A stretch of DNA of 48,245 nt from Defluviitalea phaphyphila (GCF_001466305.1 NZ_JWID01000012.1:1-48245), one strand, 5' to 3'. Counted from the first letter of the stretch, positions 37,476 to 46,562 are shown. Numbers and translations are program-made. Notes: generated by a model from the sequence alone, not told the origin.

Positions 37476-37493
37476 ATAATTTTATATATATAT

Positions 37494-37522
37494 ATTATAT
37501 AACAGATTTATCCAAATATCAA
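37494..37522 (-). promoter_or_regulatory. Sigma-A promoter of spoVG
   Basis: On the minus strand TTGATA, 17 bases, TATAAT. No convincing sigma-H element (AGGANNT ... GAAT), the form used in Bacillus spoVG, was found at a sensible distance. Confidence 0.7.
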
Positions 37523-37592
37523 TATCTTTCTACTATTCTAATTTTACAAAATTATTTAACATATGTTGTGTAATTTCACAATTTAAATAAAT

Positions 37593-37618
37593 AAAAAAGA
37601 CAGATTTTAAACTGTCTT
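37593..37618 (-). terminator. Terminator of purR
   Basis: On the minus strand stem AAGACAG / CTGTCTT with an 8-base AT loop is followed by TTTTTTAT. It begins on the TAA stop codon of purR. Confidence 0.85.
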
Positions 37619-38423
37619 ATAAATAAGATTGTACAATTATTTCTTTTTTGTCTTCATCTACCTTTTCTAACACCAACAAGTTAACATAATCTTGCACTAA
37701 TTTTTCTTTTGGCTCTTTAGTAGCCATTAACACTCCTACTCCTACAACTTCACATTCAAATTCTTTCATTAAGTCAACAATACCTTTAGCAGTTCCCCCT
37801 GCTTTCATAAAATCATCTACAAAAATTACCTTAGAATTCTTTTTTAAAGCTCTCTTAGCAAGAGACATAGTTTGAATTCTTTTTGATGATGTTAGATAAT
37901 TCATATGAATTGCTGTTCCATCAGTTAATTTCCCTTCTTTTCTTACAACCACTAGGGGTTTATTTAATATTCTAGCTGTCATAAGAGCAATCGGAATCCC
38001 TTTAGTTTCAATAGTTACAACATAATCAAAAGAATAATCATAAAAAAAATTAGCTAAAGCTCTTCCCATGTTGTAAACTATATCCGGCGAATATAAAAGA
38101 TCATTAAGGTAAATATATCCTCCAGGAATAATTCTATCTGTTTTATTAATTTCATCACAAAGTTCTAATGCAAATTCCCTAATTTGCTCCTTTGTCATAG
38201 TAGGTTTATATAATACGCCTCCAGCTGCTCCTGCAATAGTTTCAATTTCCCCTAAACTAAATTTTTCAAAGATATTTTTTATAGTATCTATATCTTCACT
38301 CAAGGTAGATTTCGCACACTCAAAAATATTTACAAATTGATTTAAAGTATATATTTTTTTCGGATTTTCTGTAAGAATTTTTATTATAGAACCTATTCTT
38401 TCATTTTTATTAATACGATTCAC
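37617..38423 (-). CDS. purR: Purine operon repressor PurR
   Basis: PurR represses purine synthesis genes when PRPP is low; it is a phosphoribosyltransferase-fold protein, not a LacI member. The 268-residue protein has an N-terminal winged helix (about residues 1-75, with LTENPKKIYTLNQF and STLSEDIDTI) and a PRT domain with the PRPP loop VIFVDDFMKAGGTAKG. It is transcribed away from murC across a 231-base gap. I could not identify PurBox pairs in that gap. Confidence 0.95.
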   Translation of the reverse strand: MNRINKNERIGSIIKILTENPKKIYTLNQFVNIFECAKSTLSEDIDTIKNIFEKFSLGEIETIAGAAGGVLYKPTMTKEQIREFALELCDEINKTDRIIPGGYIYLNDLLYSPDIVYNMGRALANFFYDYSFDYVVTIETKGIPIALMTARILNKPLVVVRKEGKLTDGTAIHMNYLTSSKRIQTMSLAKRALKKNSKVIFVDDFMKAGGTAKGIVDLMKEFECEVVGVGVLMATKEPKEKLVQDYVNLLVLEKVDEDKKEIIVQSYL

Positions 38424-38654
38424 TTTTTTACTCCTTCCATATCATCAAATTTATTCTTATTATATATCAAAATCTTGAATATTTTAAGCTTTTCTTTTAA
38501 TAATATTCGACTTAAATAAAAAGGAAATTTATTATCGTTTAGGTTTTAAAAATTTAGTTTTTTGTGTAATAATATAGTATAGAATTTTTAAATTAATATA
38601 TGTTAAATTATAAAGAATAGGTTATTTATTTAAAACTAAGAATAGAGGTGTACT

Positions 38655-40097
38655 ATGGGAAATATTGATTTTAAAAATAATAATCAAAAAATTCACTTTA
38701 TAGGAATTGGCGGCATTAGTATGAGTGGCTTAGCAGAAATACTTATTAAAAAAGGATTTAAGATATCAGGCTCAGATATAAAAAATTCAAAAATAATTAG
38801 ACATCTAGAAAGTTTAGGAGTAGAGTTTCATCTAGGGCATTTATCTTCTAACATTAAAGATGATATAGATTTAGTAGTTTATACAGCTGCCGTTAAAGAG
38901 GATAATCCTGAACTTATAGAAGCTAGGAAAAAAAATCTTAAAGTTATAGATAGAGCTACACTTCTTGGAGAAATTATGAGAAACTATCCTTATTCCATAG
39001 CTGTAGCCGGAACTCATGGAAAAACTACTACTACTTCTATGCTTTCTCATATACTATTACAAGCTAAAAAAGACCCTACTATATCTGTAGGAGGAATTTT
39101 AGACTCTATAGGTGGAAATATTCGTACAGGTAATTCTGATTATTTTATTACAGAAGCCTGTGAATATTATGATAGTTTTTTAAAGTTTGACCCTTACATA
39201 GGAGTTATATTAAACATAGAAGAAGACCACCTCGACTATTTTAAAGATATAAATCATATAAGAAATTCCTTTATTTCCTTTTCTAAAAAAATTTCTAAAA
39301 ATGGAGCACTGATTATAAATGGAGATATGGAAAATATCAACGATTTATTAGATGAAGTTAACTGTAAAATTATTACTTTTGGAACTGACTCTAATAAAGT
39401 AATGTGGACTGCTAATAATATATCCTATGACAAAAAAGCTTGTGGAAGTTTTAATTTATTTTATCAAGGGAAAAATATGGGAAAAGTATCCTTAAATGTT
39501 CCTGGAATTCATAACATCTATAATGCTTTAGCTGCATGTGCTGCTGCTTATTTCTTAGATATTGACATCGAAGATATTATAAAAGGATTAGAAAAATTTA
39601 CTGGTGCCCATCAAAGATTTGAAATAAAAGGAAATTTAAAAGGAATTACTATTGTTGATGATTATGCTCATCATCCAACTGAAATTAAAGCTACTCTATC
39701 AGTTGCAAAGCATTACCCTCATAACACTTTATGGTGTGTATTCCAGCCCCACACTTATACAAGAACTAAAGCTTTTCTAAAAGAATTTGCCAATGCTTTA
39801 AAAGAAGCAGATAAAATAATATTAACTGATATTTATGCTGCTAGAGAAAAAGACTTAGGTGAAATTCATTCTAAAGATTTAAAAAAGGAATTGGAAAAAT
39901 TAAATAAAGAAGTTTATTACTTTTCAGATTTTGAAACAATAGAAAATTTTCTTTTAGAAAAATGTATCCCAGGTGATCTGTTAATAACTATGGGAGCTGG
40001 AGATGTGAATATTATAGGAGAAGAACTTTTAGGTCTTAACTTATCCTCATTATCCACAGAGTTGTCAACAGAAACGGAAAGTATTCCATGTGAATAA
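38655..40097 (+). CDS. murC: UDP-N-acetylmuramate--L-alanine ligase
   Basis: MurC adds L-alanine to UDP-MurNAc, the first amino acid of the peptidoglycan stem. The 480-residue protein has the N-terminal Rossmann domain (IHFIGIGGISMSGLAEIL), the ATP-binding GTHGKTTT (residues 119-126), the central NIEEDHLDYF metal/substrate motif, and VDDYAHHPTEI with the C-terminal FQPHTYTRT. The last 16 or so residues (Ser/Thr/Glu-rich) extend past the usual end and overlap a DnaA box in the DNA. Start ATG behind AGAGGTG. It is the first plus-strand gene after a long minus-strand block. Confidence 0.96.
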   Translation: MGNIDFKNNNQKIHFIGIGGISMSGLAEILIKKGFKISGSDIKNSKIIRHLESLGVEFHLGHLSSNIKDDIDLVVYTAAVKEDNPELIEARKKNLKVIDRATLLGEIMRNYPYSIAVAGTHGKTTTTSMLSHILLQAKKDPTISVGGILDSIGGNIRTGNSDYFITEACEYYDSFLKFDPYIGVILNIEEDHLDYFKDINHIRNSFISFSKKISKNGALIINGDMENINDLLDEVNCKIITFGTDSNKVMWTANNISYDKKACGSFNLFYQGKNMGKVSLNVPGIHNIYNALAACAAAYFLDIDIEDIIKGLEKFTGAHQRFEIKGNLKGITIVDDYAHHPTEIKATLSVAKHYPHNTLWCVFQPHTYTRTKAFLKEFANALKEADKIILTDIYAAREKDLGEIHSKDLKKELEKLNKEVYYFSDFETIENFLLEKCIPGDLLITMGAGDVNIIGEELLGLNLSSLSTELSTETESIPCE

Positions 40098-40144
40098 ATT
40101 TATTCCAATAAACTCTTCATTCCATATTTTTACATGTTTTTTAT

Positions 40145-40176
40145 TTCCCAAAAGCTTAAGCTTCTGGGAATTTTTT
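40145..40176 (+). terminator. Terminator of murC
   Basis: Stem TTCCCA / TGGGAA extended by AAGC/GCTT with one internal mismatch, followed by six T, about 50 bases after the murC stop. Confidence 0.85.
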
Positions 40177-40298
40177 ATGTAAAATATGCTAATGCTTTTT
40201 ATAGTTATCCACATTATCCACAAAGTTATTAACATAATCTATGTGTATAGAACGTATAAAAGTCTAAATTTTCTTTTATAAACAATCTTAAAATAATG

Positions 40299-40307
40299 TG
40301 ATATAAT
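40299..40307 (+). promoter_or_regulatory. Extended -10 promoter of the dnaD-dnaC pair
   Basis: TGATATAAT is a perfect extended -10 about 35 bases before the dnaD-like start; no good -35 is present at 17-18 bases. The tandem DnaA boxes lie about 80 bases upstream, a position suited to activation or repression by DnaA. Confidence 0.5.
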
Positions 40308-40344
40308 AGCACTACAAGTAATATTTTCGAAAGGCGGGATAGTG

Positions 40345-41418
40345 ATGGCTATTCTAAATATTAAAAATAATTTTGAATTATCCACAACTCCAATTCCCAA
40401 TGAGTTTATCGATTTTTATATGCCAAAAGCTAATGGAAATTTTGTCAAAGTATATTTATATGGTTATCGATTTTCTTATAGTAGCCAACATAATCTCACC
40501 TTAAAAGAAATGTCAGAAAAGTTAGATTTATTAGAATCGGATATTATAAAAGCCTTTGAATATTGGAAAGAATGTGGGCTTATGGAATTTGAATGGAATG
40601 AAGATGATATTATACATATATCTTATTTAATTCCTAAAATAAAAGAAGAAAAAAAAGTAACTTCTGAAAACTTAAAAAAACCTGTACATATACAACTTGA
40701 AACAAGACCTAATTATAGCCCAGAAGAACTTACTATTTATATGAAAAATCCAGAAATAAATCGTCTTTTTAAAATTGCAGAAAGATATCTTGGTAGAATG
40801 TTAAGTCATAATGACTTAAAAGTTTTATACAGCTTATATGATTGGTTAAGACTTCCTTTAGATGTTATAGAACTTTTATTAGAACACTGTATTTCTAATA
40901 ATCACAGAAGTATGCGTTATATAGAAAAAGTAGGTTTAACTTGGGCTGAAGAAGGAATTAATACTGTTGAAAAAGCTCAAGCTAGAATAAAAACATTTAA
41001 TACTAATTATAGAGAGATTATGAAGGCCTTAGGACTTAATGACAGAAATCCCGCTCCTTCTGAAATAGAATATATGGATAGGTGGTTAAACGCTCTTAAT
41101 ATTCCTCTTGAGATTATATTAGAAGCTTGTAAAAGAACTATTATTCAAACTCAAAAACCTAGTTTTCAATATATTGATTCTATATTAAATAATTGGAATA
41201 AAAATAAAGTAAAATCTATAAAAGATATTGAAAAATTAGATAATGCCTATATTAAAAAGAAATCTATGCAAAATACTCCCTCTTCAAATGATAAAAACAA
41301 ACAATACTATTCAAAACCTAGTAAATTTGTTAACTTTAAGCAAAGAGAATGGGATTTTGATGAACTTGAAAGATTAGAAAGAGAATATCTAAGTAAACAA
41401 CTTTCTGAAGAGAGGTAA
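40345..41418 (+). CDS. DnaD-domain replication initiation protein
   Basis: A 357-residue protein of the clostridial DnaD-like type, which help load the replicative helicase at origins. The N-terminal part (about residues 1-110) looks like the DnaB/DnaD winged helix (IPNEFIDFYMPKANGNFVKVYLYGYRF, given here by its ends IPNEF and LYGYRF). Two DnaD C-terminal-type helical domains follow: one around residues 135-215 (RLGRMLSHNDLKVLY-like and LLLEHCISNN) and one around 225-300 ending WNKNKVKS, then a charged tail. I prefer the ATG at 40345 over the overlapping GTG at 40342. It precedes a dnaC-like gene by a few bases. Confidence 0.88.
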   Translation: MAILNIKNNFELSTTPIPNEFIDFYMPKANGNFVKVYLYGYRFSYSSQHNLTLKEMSEKLDLLESDIIKAFEYWKECGLMEFEWNEDDIIHISYLIPKIKEEKKVTSENLKKPVHIQLETRPNYSPEELTIYMKNPEINRLFKIAERYLGRMLSHNDLKVLYSLYDWLRLPLDVIELLLEHCISNNHRSMRYIEKVGLTWAEEGINTVEKAQARIKTFNTNYREIMKALGLNDRNPAPSEIEYMDRWLNALNIPLEIILEACKRTIIQTQKPSFQYIDSILNNWNKNKVKSIKDIEKLDNAYIKKKSMQNTPSSNDKNKQYYSKPSKFVNFKQREWDFDELERLEREYLSKQLSEER

Positions 41419-41423
41419 GGGAA

Positions 41424-42422
41424 ATGACAATAAGAGAAAAACAATATAAAAAAATTTTAAGAGAGTATGAACTTAAAAGAGATGCAGCAAACAGAGCTCT
41501 TAAAGCTAGACAGGAAGAAGTTTATAAGAAAATTCCTAGAATTGCACAAATAGATGAACTTCTTGCTAAAACTGGAGTAGAAATCTCCAAAATGATTTTA
41601 AAAGACCCTCTAAAAGCTAATGAGCTTATAAAATCTCTAGAACAAAAAAATATGGATTTATTAATAGAAAAAGCTGAACTTTTATATGTAAATGGATATG
41701 ACAAAAATTATTTAGACCCTATATATAGTTGCCCTCGCTGCAAAGACACAGGCTATATTGATAATTCTCCTTGTAGTTGCTTAAAACAGGCTCTTATTAA
41801 TGTAGCCTATGATCAGTCTAATTTAAAAGATATTTTATCTGTAGAAAACTTTGATAATTTTAATTTTGATTATTACTCTGATAAAGTAGACCCAAAGTTT
41901 AACATATCTCCTAAGGAAAATATTAAACAAATTTATAGTCATTGTATCCGTTTTGTTAAAGAATTTGATAAAAAATTTAGTAATATTATTTTTTATGGCG
42001 ATCCAGGACTTGGGAAAACTTTTCTATGTAATTGTATTGCAAAGGACCTTCTAGACCAAGGTAAAACCGTACTTTATTTAACCGCCTTTCAACTTTTTAA
42101 ACTTTTTGAACAAGAAAGATTTAGAAAAGAGGAAGAAACAGAAGACTCAAAAGCTTACTTAGATGCTATATTTACAGTAGATTTATTAATTATAGATGAT
42201 TTAGGTACAGAATTTAGTACTTCTCTTACTGGAGCTGAATTATTTAATTGTCTTAACTCAAGACTTTTAGATAAAAAGCATACCATAATATCTACCAATT
42301 TATCGCCTAATGATTGGCAAAATCAATATTCTGAAAGAATTGTATCAAGAATATTCGGAAACTACAAAGCCTTTAGATTAATAGGAGAAGATATAAGAAT
42401 AATTAAGAAGTATGTAAAGTAA
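41424..42422 (+). CDS. dnaC: DnaC/DnaI-like helicase-loader ATPase
   Basis: A 332-residue AAA+ ATPase of the DnaC/DnaI family that loads the DnaB-type helicase. N-terminal coiled-coil-rich region, then a zinc-ribbon-like CxxC...CxC cluster (Cys 103, 106, 117, 119), Walker A GDPGLGKT (192-199), Walker B LLIIDDLGTE and sensor motifs (STNLSPNDW). It directly follows the dnaD-like gene (five-base gap), the classical clostridial dnaD-dnaC pair. Its 3' end overlaps by 20 bp the convergent metallophosphoesterase gene. Confidence 0.93.
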   Translation: MTIREKQYKKILREYELKRDAANRALKARQEEVYKKIPRIAQIDELLAKTGVEISKMILKDPLKANELIKSLEQKNMDLLIEKAELLYVNGYDKNYLDPIYSCPRCKDTGYIDNSPCSCLKQALINVAYDQSNLKDILSVENFDNFNFDYYSDKVDPKFNISPKENIKQIYSHCIRFVKEFDKKFSNIIFYGDPGLGKTFLCNCIAKDLLDQGKTVLYLTAFQLFKLFEQERFRKEEETEDSKAYLDAIFTVDLLIIDDLGTEFSTSLTGAELFNCLNSRLLDKKHTIISTNLSPNDWQNQYSERIVSRIFGNYKAFRLIGEDIRIIKKYVK

Positions 42423-43251
42423 CTACTACAAGTTCTGGACGATTAAATATTCTTAAAGGAAAAATACTATTGCCTAATCCTCTACTTACAATCATAGAAG
42501 TTTCATCTAAAGTATACATGCCGTTTGTATACTTTGGAAATAAACCTTGGTGGGGGGCAAACAATCCCCCTACAAATGGTAAACGAATTTGTCCTCCATG
42601 GGCATGTCCAGCAAAAACTAAATCTATTTTCATTTCTGTATAAACTTCAAATTCTTCGGGTCTATGAGATAATAAAATATTAAAATCTGTATTTATATTA
42701 TCAGATAATTTTTCAATTGAATTTCTTATATATTGACTATTACTAGCAAAAAGATAATCCCTTTCTTTCTGATTTATTGCAGGGTCCGCAATTCCCATAA
42801 GTCCAATCTTATCTTTATTTTTATATAATTCTATATAATAATCATCCATAATATTTACATTTAATTCTTCTAACTTTTCTTTTAGAAATTCATATTTATT
42901 AGATAATTGCTCATGATTTCCTGAAACATAATATATGGGAGCAATATCATTTATTTCTTCTATAAAATTTAATGCAACATCTATTTTTGTATTTCTCCTA
43001 TCAATCAAATCCCCAGTAATTACTATGATATTTGGATTTATGTTTATTATTTTTTTAACTAGTCTTCCATGATAATTTTTATTATGAAGATCTGAAACTT
43101 GAACAATCTTATATTCATCAAATTCTTTAGGCAGTTTTGAATTTATATAATCATACTCTGTTATCACAATATCATTATTTTGCCAATAAAAAAATACTCC
43201 CATGCTTGCTAAAATTAAAGCAAACAATTTAAGCTTTTTATTTGATTTCAT
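42403..43251 (-). CDS. Membrane-anchored metallophosphoesterase (YkuE/YaeI-like)
   Basis: A 282-residue calcineurin-type phosphoesterase with an N-terminal membrane anchor (about residues 6-22). The metal motifs are in order: DLHN (VSDLHNKNYHG), GDLIDRR, GNHEQ, then HRPEEF and the double-histidine GHAHGGQ. Related proteins hydrolyse envelope lipids or phosphorylated substrates, but the substrate cannot be read from the sequence. I place the start at the ATG behind AAAAGGAGAGG (MKSNKKLK); an ATG 11 codons earlier lacks a ribosome site. Convergent with and overlapping dnaC. Confidence 0.9.
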   Translation of the reverse strand: MKSNKKLKLFALILASMGVFFYWQNNDIVITEYDYINSKLPKEFDEYKIVQVSDLHNKNYHGRLVKKIININPNIIVITGDLIDRRNTKIDVALNFIEEINDIAPIYYVSGNHEQLSNKYEFLKEKLEELNVNIMDDYYIELYKNKDKIGLMGIADPAINQKERDYLFASNSQYIRNSIEKLSDNINTDFNILLSHRPEEFEVYTEMKIDLVFAGHAHGGQIRLPFVGGLFAPHQGLFPKYTNGMYTLDETSMIVSRGLGNSIFPLRIFNRPELVVVTLHTS

Positions 43252-43400
43252 ATTCCTCTCCTTTTTACAATTTATATAAAACATTTTATATATTATAACT
43301 GAAACAAATATTAAAATTCAAATTTTTTCATTTTTAGTTCTATATTTTCTTTTATTTTTCATATCATATACTGTTCAGATTATATATAGGGGGGCTTTTT

Positions 43401-44099
43401 ATGAAATCTCATCGCCTTCAAATCATATCCCTTATCATGTTATTTTTAATTTTACTTGATATGACATTCTATCGTTTTAATTCCTTTCATATATATCAAT
43501 CTGTTTTTAATAAAATAAATAATCCTTATAGTATTCATGTTGATTTAGATTATTATAAAATGTATGTATTAAAAAATGGAGAAGTAATAAAAACTTATCC
43601 TGTATCTGGAGGTAAAAAAACTACTCCTTCTCCCCTTGGTACTTGGACTATAATATCTAAAGCAGATTGGGGAGAAGGTTTTGGTGGTACTTGGATGGGC
43701 TTTAATGTACCTTGGGGAAAATACGGCATACACGGAACTGATGAACCTTGGAGTATAGGAAACCCTATGTCCCATGGATGTATTCGCATGAAAAATGAGG
43801 ATGCAAAAGAACTAAAAGATATGATACCCCATGGGACAAAAGTTACTATTGTAAAAGGGGTTTTTGGTCCTTTTGGAGATTATTTTAGAACATTAGAACC
43901 TGGTGATACAGGATCTGATGTACTTATGATTCAAAAAAAATTAAATAACTTAGGATATTATAATGGTTACTGTGATGGCAAATATGGAGATAATATGAAA
44001 AATGCAGTTCATAAATTTCAAAAAGATAATAATCTCCCTACAAATAATAAAATTACTCTAGAAATGTATGAAAAATTAGGTTTTATTCCAATGGAATAA
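43401..44099 (+). CDS. L,D-transpeptidase with peptidoglycan-binding domain
   Basis: A 232-residue envelope enzyme. An N-terminal signal/anchor helix (about residues 6-22) is followed by a YkuD catalytic domain with the HGTDEP and SHGCIRM motifs (catalytic Cys about 127), then a C-terminal PG_binding_1 domain (about 170-230, DTGSDVLMIQKKLNNLGYY). It should cross-link peptidoglycan stems (3-3 links) or modify spore cortex. ATG behind AGGGGGG. It ends three bases from the convergent chemotaxis receptor gene with no terminator visible between. Confidence 0.93.
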   Translation: MKSHRLQIISLIMLFLILLDMTFYRFNSFHIYQSVFNKINNPYSIHVDLDYYKMYVLKNGEVIKTYPVSGGKKTTPSPLGTWTIISKADWGEGFGGTWMGFNVPWGKYGIHGTDEPWSIGNPMSHGCIRMKNEDAKELKDMIPHGTKVTIVKGVFGPFGDYFRTLEPGDTGSDVLMIQKKLNNLGYYNGYCDGKYGDNMKNAVHKFQKDNNLPTNNKITLEMYEKLGFIPME

Positions 44100-44102
44100 T
44101 TG

Positions 44103-45779
44103 TTAATTTACTTTAAATTGTTTTAAAATACTTGCAAGATTTTCTCCTAATTTTGAATTTTCTTGAGCTACATTAGAAATCTCTTCTATAGAAGATGCAC
44201 TCTCATTTAATCCAGCAGAAATAGTTTGAGTATTAGCAGTAACCGAATTTATAGCTTGAGTTATTTCTTCTACTTTCTTATTTATTTTTTCCATAGAATT
44301 ATTAGTCTTTTCTATATTATTGGCAAACTTTTGAATCACTTCATCCATTAATGTTGAATCCATTTGATATCTAATGCTAATATTTTTCATCATATCATAA
44401 TCTTTTATAACTTTTTCATTGATAAAATCTAAAATATCCTTGGCATTATCTGAAAAATTCTCGAAAGCTTCATAAACTTCTTCTATAACATCATTAATAT
44501 TAGTAACTGTTTGTGCCGATTGTTCTGCTAAATTTCTAATTTCTTCTGCTACAACAGTAAATCCTTTTCCTTCTTCTCCACTTCTTGCTGCTTCAATACT
44601 AGCATTTAAAGCTAAAAGATTAGTTCTATGAGCAATATTAGAAATAAATTGTGCCATATTATTAATTTCTTTTACTACCTCTCCTTTTTTAATAGCCTCC
44701 AATATTTTTTCTTGTTTTTGCATGTATATTTTTTTAGTATCTTCTTGAGATTTAAGAGAAATTTGTTGTACATATTCAGCTCTATTTTTTATCTGATTTA
44801 TAGTTTTACTCCCTTTTTTTATATCATTATCTATATTTTTTATATTACTCGCTACTTCATTTATTGTACTACTTACTGCCATACTAGAAGCGTCCACTTC
44901 TTCCATAAAAGAAGCTATTTCTTCAGTAGAACTATTTATTTCTTCAACTCTTGAATTAATATCTTCAACTGCAGTATAAAGGTGTTTAGAAGATTCATCC
45001 ATTTTTTTAGCATCTACTTGGATGTTTTTTAAAACTTCTGACTGTTTTTCTGCCATATCTTTTATAGCTCTTGAAAGAAGACCCATTTCATCTTTTCTTT
45101 TTAAATATTTATCCTTTATTTCAACTAAATAATTTCCTTGTGCCATCTTTGATATATTTGTTGTAATTTTAGATAATGAACGATTAATACCTATTCCAAA
45201 TAAAAATATAATTACAATTCCTGCTAATATCATTATAATACTAATTATTAATATTTTCTTAAGAATATTATTTTTCATATTTATAATATCATCTTTTAAA
45301 GCCCATACACTAAAATAACCTATAAGATTTTTATTATTATCTAATATTGGCTTATATATTACTTCATAATAAATTCCTTCTACATTTTCTTCTTTTATCT
45401 TATTTCCCTCTATATTTCCTAAATCACTTATTGTAAACGTTGAATCAATGTCTTTTATAGAAGTAACTACAATTTTATTTTTAGAAAGTATAGAAATAGA
45501 ATATCTACTAGCACCACTTATAGCATCTACTGCTTCTTTACTTTCACTTAATAAAATATCTCCTTTGTATAAATTCCCATTTTCAAGCTTCCATTCCCCT
45601 TTAAATTCATTAGAAAACAATTCATATTCTAAATCAACAATGGATTTTAACTGCCTTTCAATAGTATAATTATTTAATTCATCTATCCCATCCTTGACAA
45701 ATATAAAGATAAGAATGCCAAATATTAATATCAGTACACTAAAAAATAAAAGCATTTTATCTTTTAACTTAAAATTCAT
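44103..45779 (-). CDS. Methyl-accepting chemotaxis protein
   Basis: A 558-residue transmembrane receptor. TM1 (about residues 9-28), an extracytoplasmic sensor of about 140 residues resembling a single Cache-type domain, TM2 (about 172-196), a HAMP domain ([17 protein letters not shown], then [13 protein letters not shown]) and a long cytoplasmic coiled coil with the conserved hairpin tip [25 protein letters not shown] (given in part). It signals through CheW/CheA, which are not in this window. The ligand is unknown. Start ATG behind AAGGAGGAA. Confidence 0.92.
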   Translation of the reverse strand: MNFKLKDKMLLFFSVLILIFGILIFIFVKDGIDELNNYTIERQLKSIVDLEYELFSNEFKGEWKLENGNLYKGDILLSESKEAVDAISGASRYSISILSKNKIVVTSIKDIDSTFTISDLGNIEGNKIKEENVEGIYYEVIYKPILDNNKNLIGYFSVWALKDDIINMKNNILKKILIISIIMILAGIVIIFLFGIGINRSLSKITTNISKMAQGNYLVEIKDKYLKRKDEMGLLSRAIKDMAEKQSEVLKNIQVDAKKMDESSKHLYTAVEDINSRVEEINSSTEEIASFMEEVDASSMAVSSTINEVASNIKNIDNDIKKGSKTINQIKNRAEYVQQISLKSQEDTKKIYMQKQEKILEAIKKGEVVKEINNMAQFISNIAHRTNLLALNASIEAARSGEEGKGFTVVAEEIRNLAEQSAQTVTNINDVIEEVYEAFENFSDNAKDILDFINEKVIKDYDMMKNISIRYQMDSTLMDEVIQKFANNIEKTNNSMEKINKKVEEITQAINSVTANTQTISAGLNESASSIEEISNVAQENSKLGENLASILKQFKVN

Positions 45780-45855
45780 TATATTCCTCCTTTTTAATTA
45801 TCCTTTCATAATAATATAATAATACTCAAAAATAAATTTGGTAACTTATATTAAA

Positions 45856-45886
45856 AAATAAAAACGCATGAGAAATTCCCATACGT
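45856..45886 (-). terminator. Terminator after the xylulokinase remnant
   Basis: On the minus strand a 10-bp stem (ACGTATGGGA / TCTCATGCGT, with G-T pairs) with loop ATT is followed by TTTTTATTTTT. This is probably the original terminator of the now-deleted gene. Confidence 0.75.
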
Positions 45887-45894
45887 CTTTATTT

Positions 45895-46056
45895 CTATAT
45901 ATTTATTTTTAATTTAAACCAATTTTTCAAAAATCTGTATGCTTCTTGGTATAGTTTGTAAATCTTATTATATTCTTTTATATTTTCTTCTTTAGGATTA
46001 TCTACTGCAATAATTTTTACAGAAGAAGTTCCTAGGTCAATTCCTAAAAAAATCAT
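45895..46056 (-). pseudogene. xylB: Internal-deletion remnant of a xylulokinase (FGGY kinase) gene
   Basis: A 53-codon frame behind AAAGGAG encodes the first 19 residues of a FGGY-family kinase (MIFLGIDLGTSSVKIIAVD, the phosphate-1 loop) joined, near codon 20, to the last 30 or so residues of a xylulokinase C terminus (IKEYNKIYKLYQEAYRFLKN). Intact XylB has about 490-510 residues, so roughly 450 codons are missing with the reading frame kept. No activity is possible. It is too short for most gene callers and would be missed. Its own ribosome site and terminator are still present, so the deletion fell inside the gene. Identity rests on recognising both ends. Confidence 0.75.
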
Positions 46057-46075
46057 TATTTTGGCTCCTTTCGTG

Positions 46076-46101
46076 TTAAAAGAGTCTCAAAAAGGCGACT
46101 C
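46076..46101 (-). terminator. Weak hairpin upstream of the xylB remnant
   Basis: On the minus strand GAGTC / GACTC with a loop of about 10 bases is followed by TTTT, just before the remnant's ribosome site. The stem is only 5 bp, so it may be a former attenuator or chance. Confidence 0.35.
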
Positions 46102-46282
46102 ATATTATTTATTAAAATTTTTAATATCACCTAACATTAGTTATTTCAAATGCTCTATCTAGATATATACTTGTTAACTATATTTTCTAACATTTTTTAA
46201 TTTATATCCTTTCTTATAATAACTTTAATATTTAAATTATACATTTTATTTATAATTTTTTTAACTCTTTTTTTAAAATTTC

Positions 46283-46312
46283 ATAAAAAAAAGATGTACT
46301 GAGTACATCTTT
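46283..46312 (-). terminator. Terminator of the tRNA-Gln/tRNA-Leu unit
   Basis: On the minus strand AAAGATGTACT / AGTACATCTTT with a one-base loop, followed by eight T, immediately after tRNA-Leu. Confidence 0.88.
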
Positions 46313-46317
46313 TATAG

Positions 46318-46401
46318 TGCGGATGAAGGGATTCGAACCCCCACGATGTTGCCATCGGCAGATTTTGAGTCTGCTGCGTCTGCCAATTCCGCCACATCCG
46401 C
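46318..46401 (-). tRNA. tRNA-Leu (CAA anticodon)
   Basis: Acceptor GCGGATG/CATCCGC, anticodon stem GCAGA/TCTGC with loop CTCAAAA (anticodon CAA, reading UUG), a long class II variable arm (CGATGGCAACATCG) and T arm GGGGTTCGAATCCC. Discriminator A. The CCA end is not encoded (the next bases are CTA). It follows tRNA-Gln after 12 bases in one transcript. Confidence 0.95.
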
Positions 46402-46413
46402 ATATTTAAAATT

Positions 46414-46488
46414 TGGCTGGGTAGGAAGGATTCGAACCTTCGCATGCAGGAGTCAGAATCCTGTGCCTTTCCGCTTGGCGACTACCCA
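46414..46488 (-). tRNA. tRNA-Gln (CTG anticodon)
   Basis: Acceptor TGGGTAG/CTACCCA, anticodon stem CAGGA/TCCTG with loop TTCTGAC (anticodon CTG, reading CAG), T arm GAAGG/CCTTC around TTCGAAT, discriminator G and an encoded CCA. Two tRNAs side by side, one with and one without encoded CCA. Confidence 0.95.
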
Positions 46489-46517
46489 AAATCATTTAAT
46501 TGTCCAAGCGTTTTTAT

Positions 46518-46546
46518 ATTTTATCATACTAGAATAAATTTGTCTA
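46518..46546 (-). promoter_or_regulatory. Promoter of the tRNA-Gln/tRNA-Leu unit
   Basis: On the minus strand TAGACA, 17 bases, TAAAAT with an extended TG element (TATGATAAAAT), about 30 bases before tRNA-Gln. Confidence 0.65.
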
Positions 46547-46562
46547 GTAATATTTCTCACCA

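Larger units (their letters stand above)
40051..40386 (+). promoter_or_regulatory. Cluster of four perfect DnaA boxes
   Basis: TTATCCACA occurs at 40051-40059 (in the end of murC), 40205-40213 and 40214-40222 (directly back to back) and 40378-40386 (within the first codons of the dnaD-like gene), all in the same orientation. A near match, TTATTAACA, is at 40226-40234. All flank the promoter of a replication-gene pair, so DnaA could regulate these genes or titrate here. No AT-rich unwinding element or dnaA/dnaN gene is in the window, so this is not called an origin. Confidence 0.75.

Noticed and set aside
38424-38654. Hidden gene or PurBox operator in the purR-murC gap
   Set aside because: Only AT-rich sequence with no open frame preceded by a ribosome site, and no recognisable PurBox pair.
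40098-40344. Replication origin at the DnaA-box cluster
   Set aside because: dnaA, dnaN and rpmH are absent and the boxes are few; it is better explained as regulation of dnaD-dnaC until skew or mapping says otherwise.
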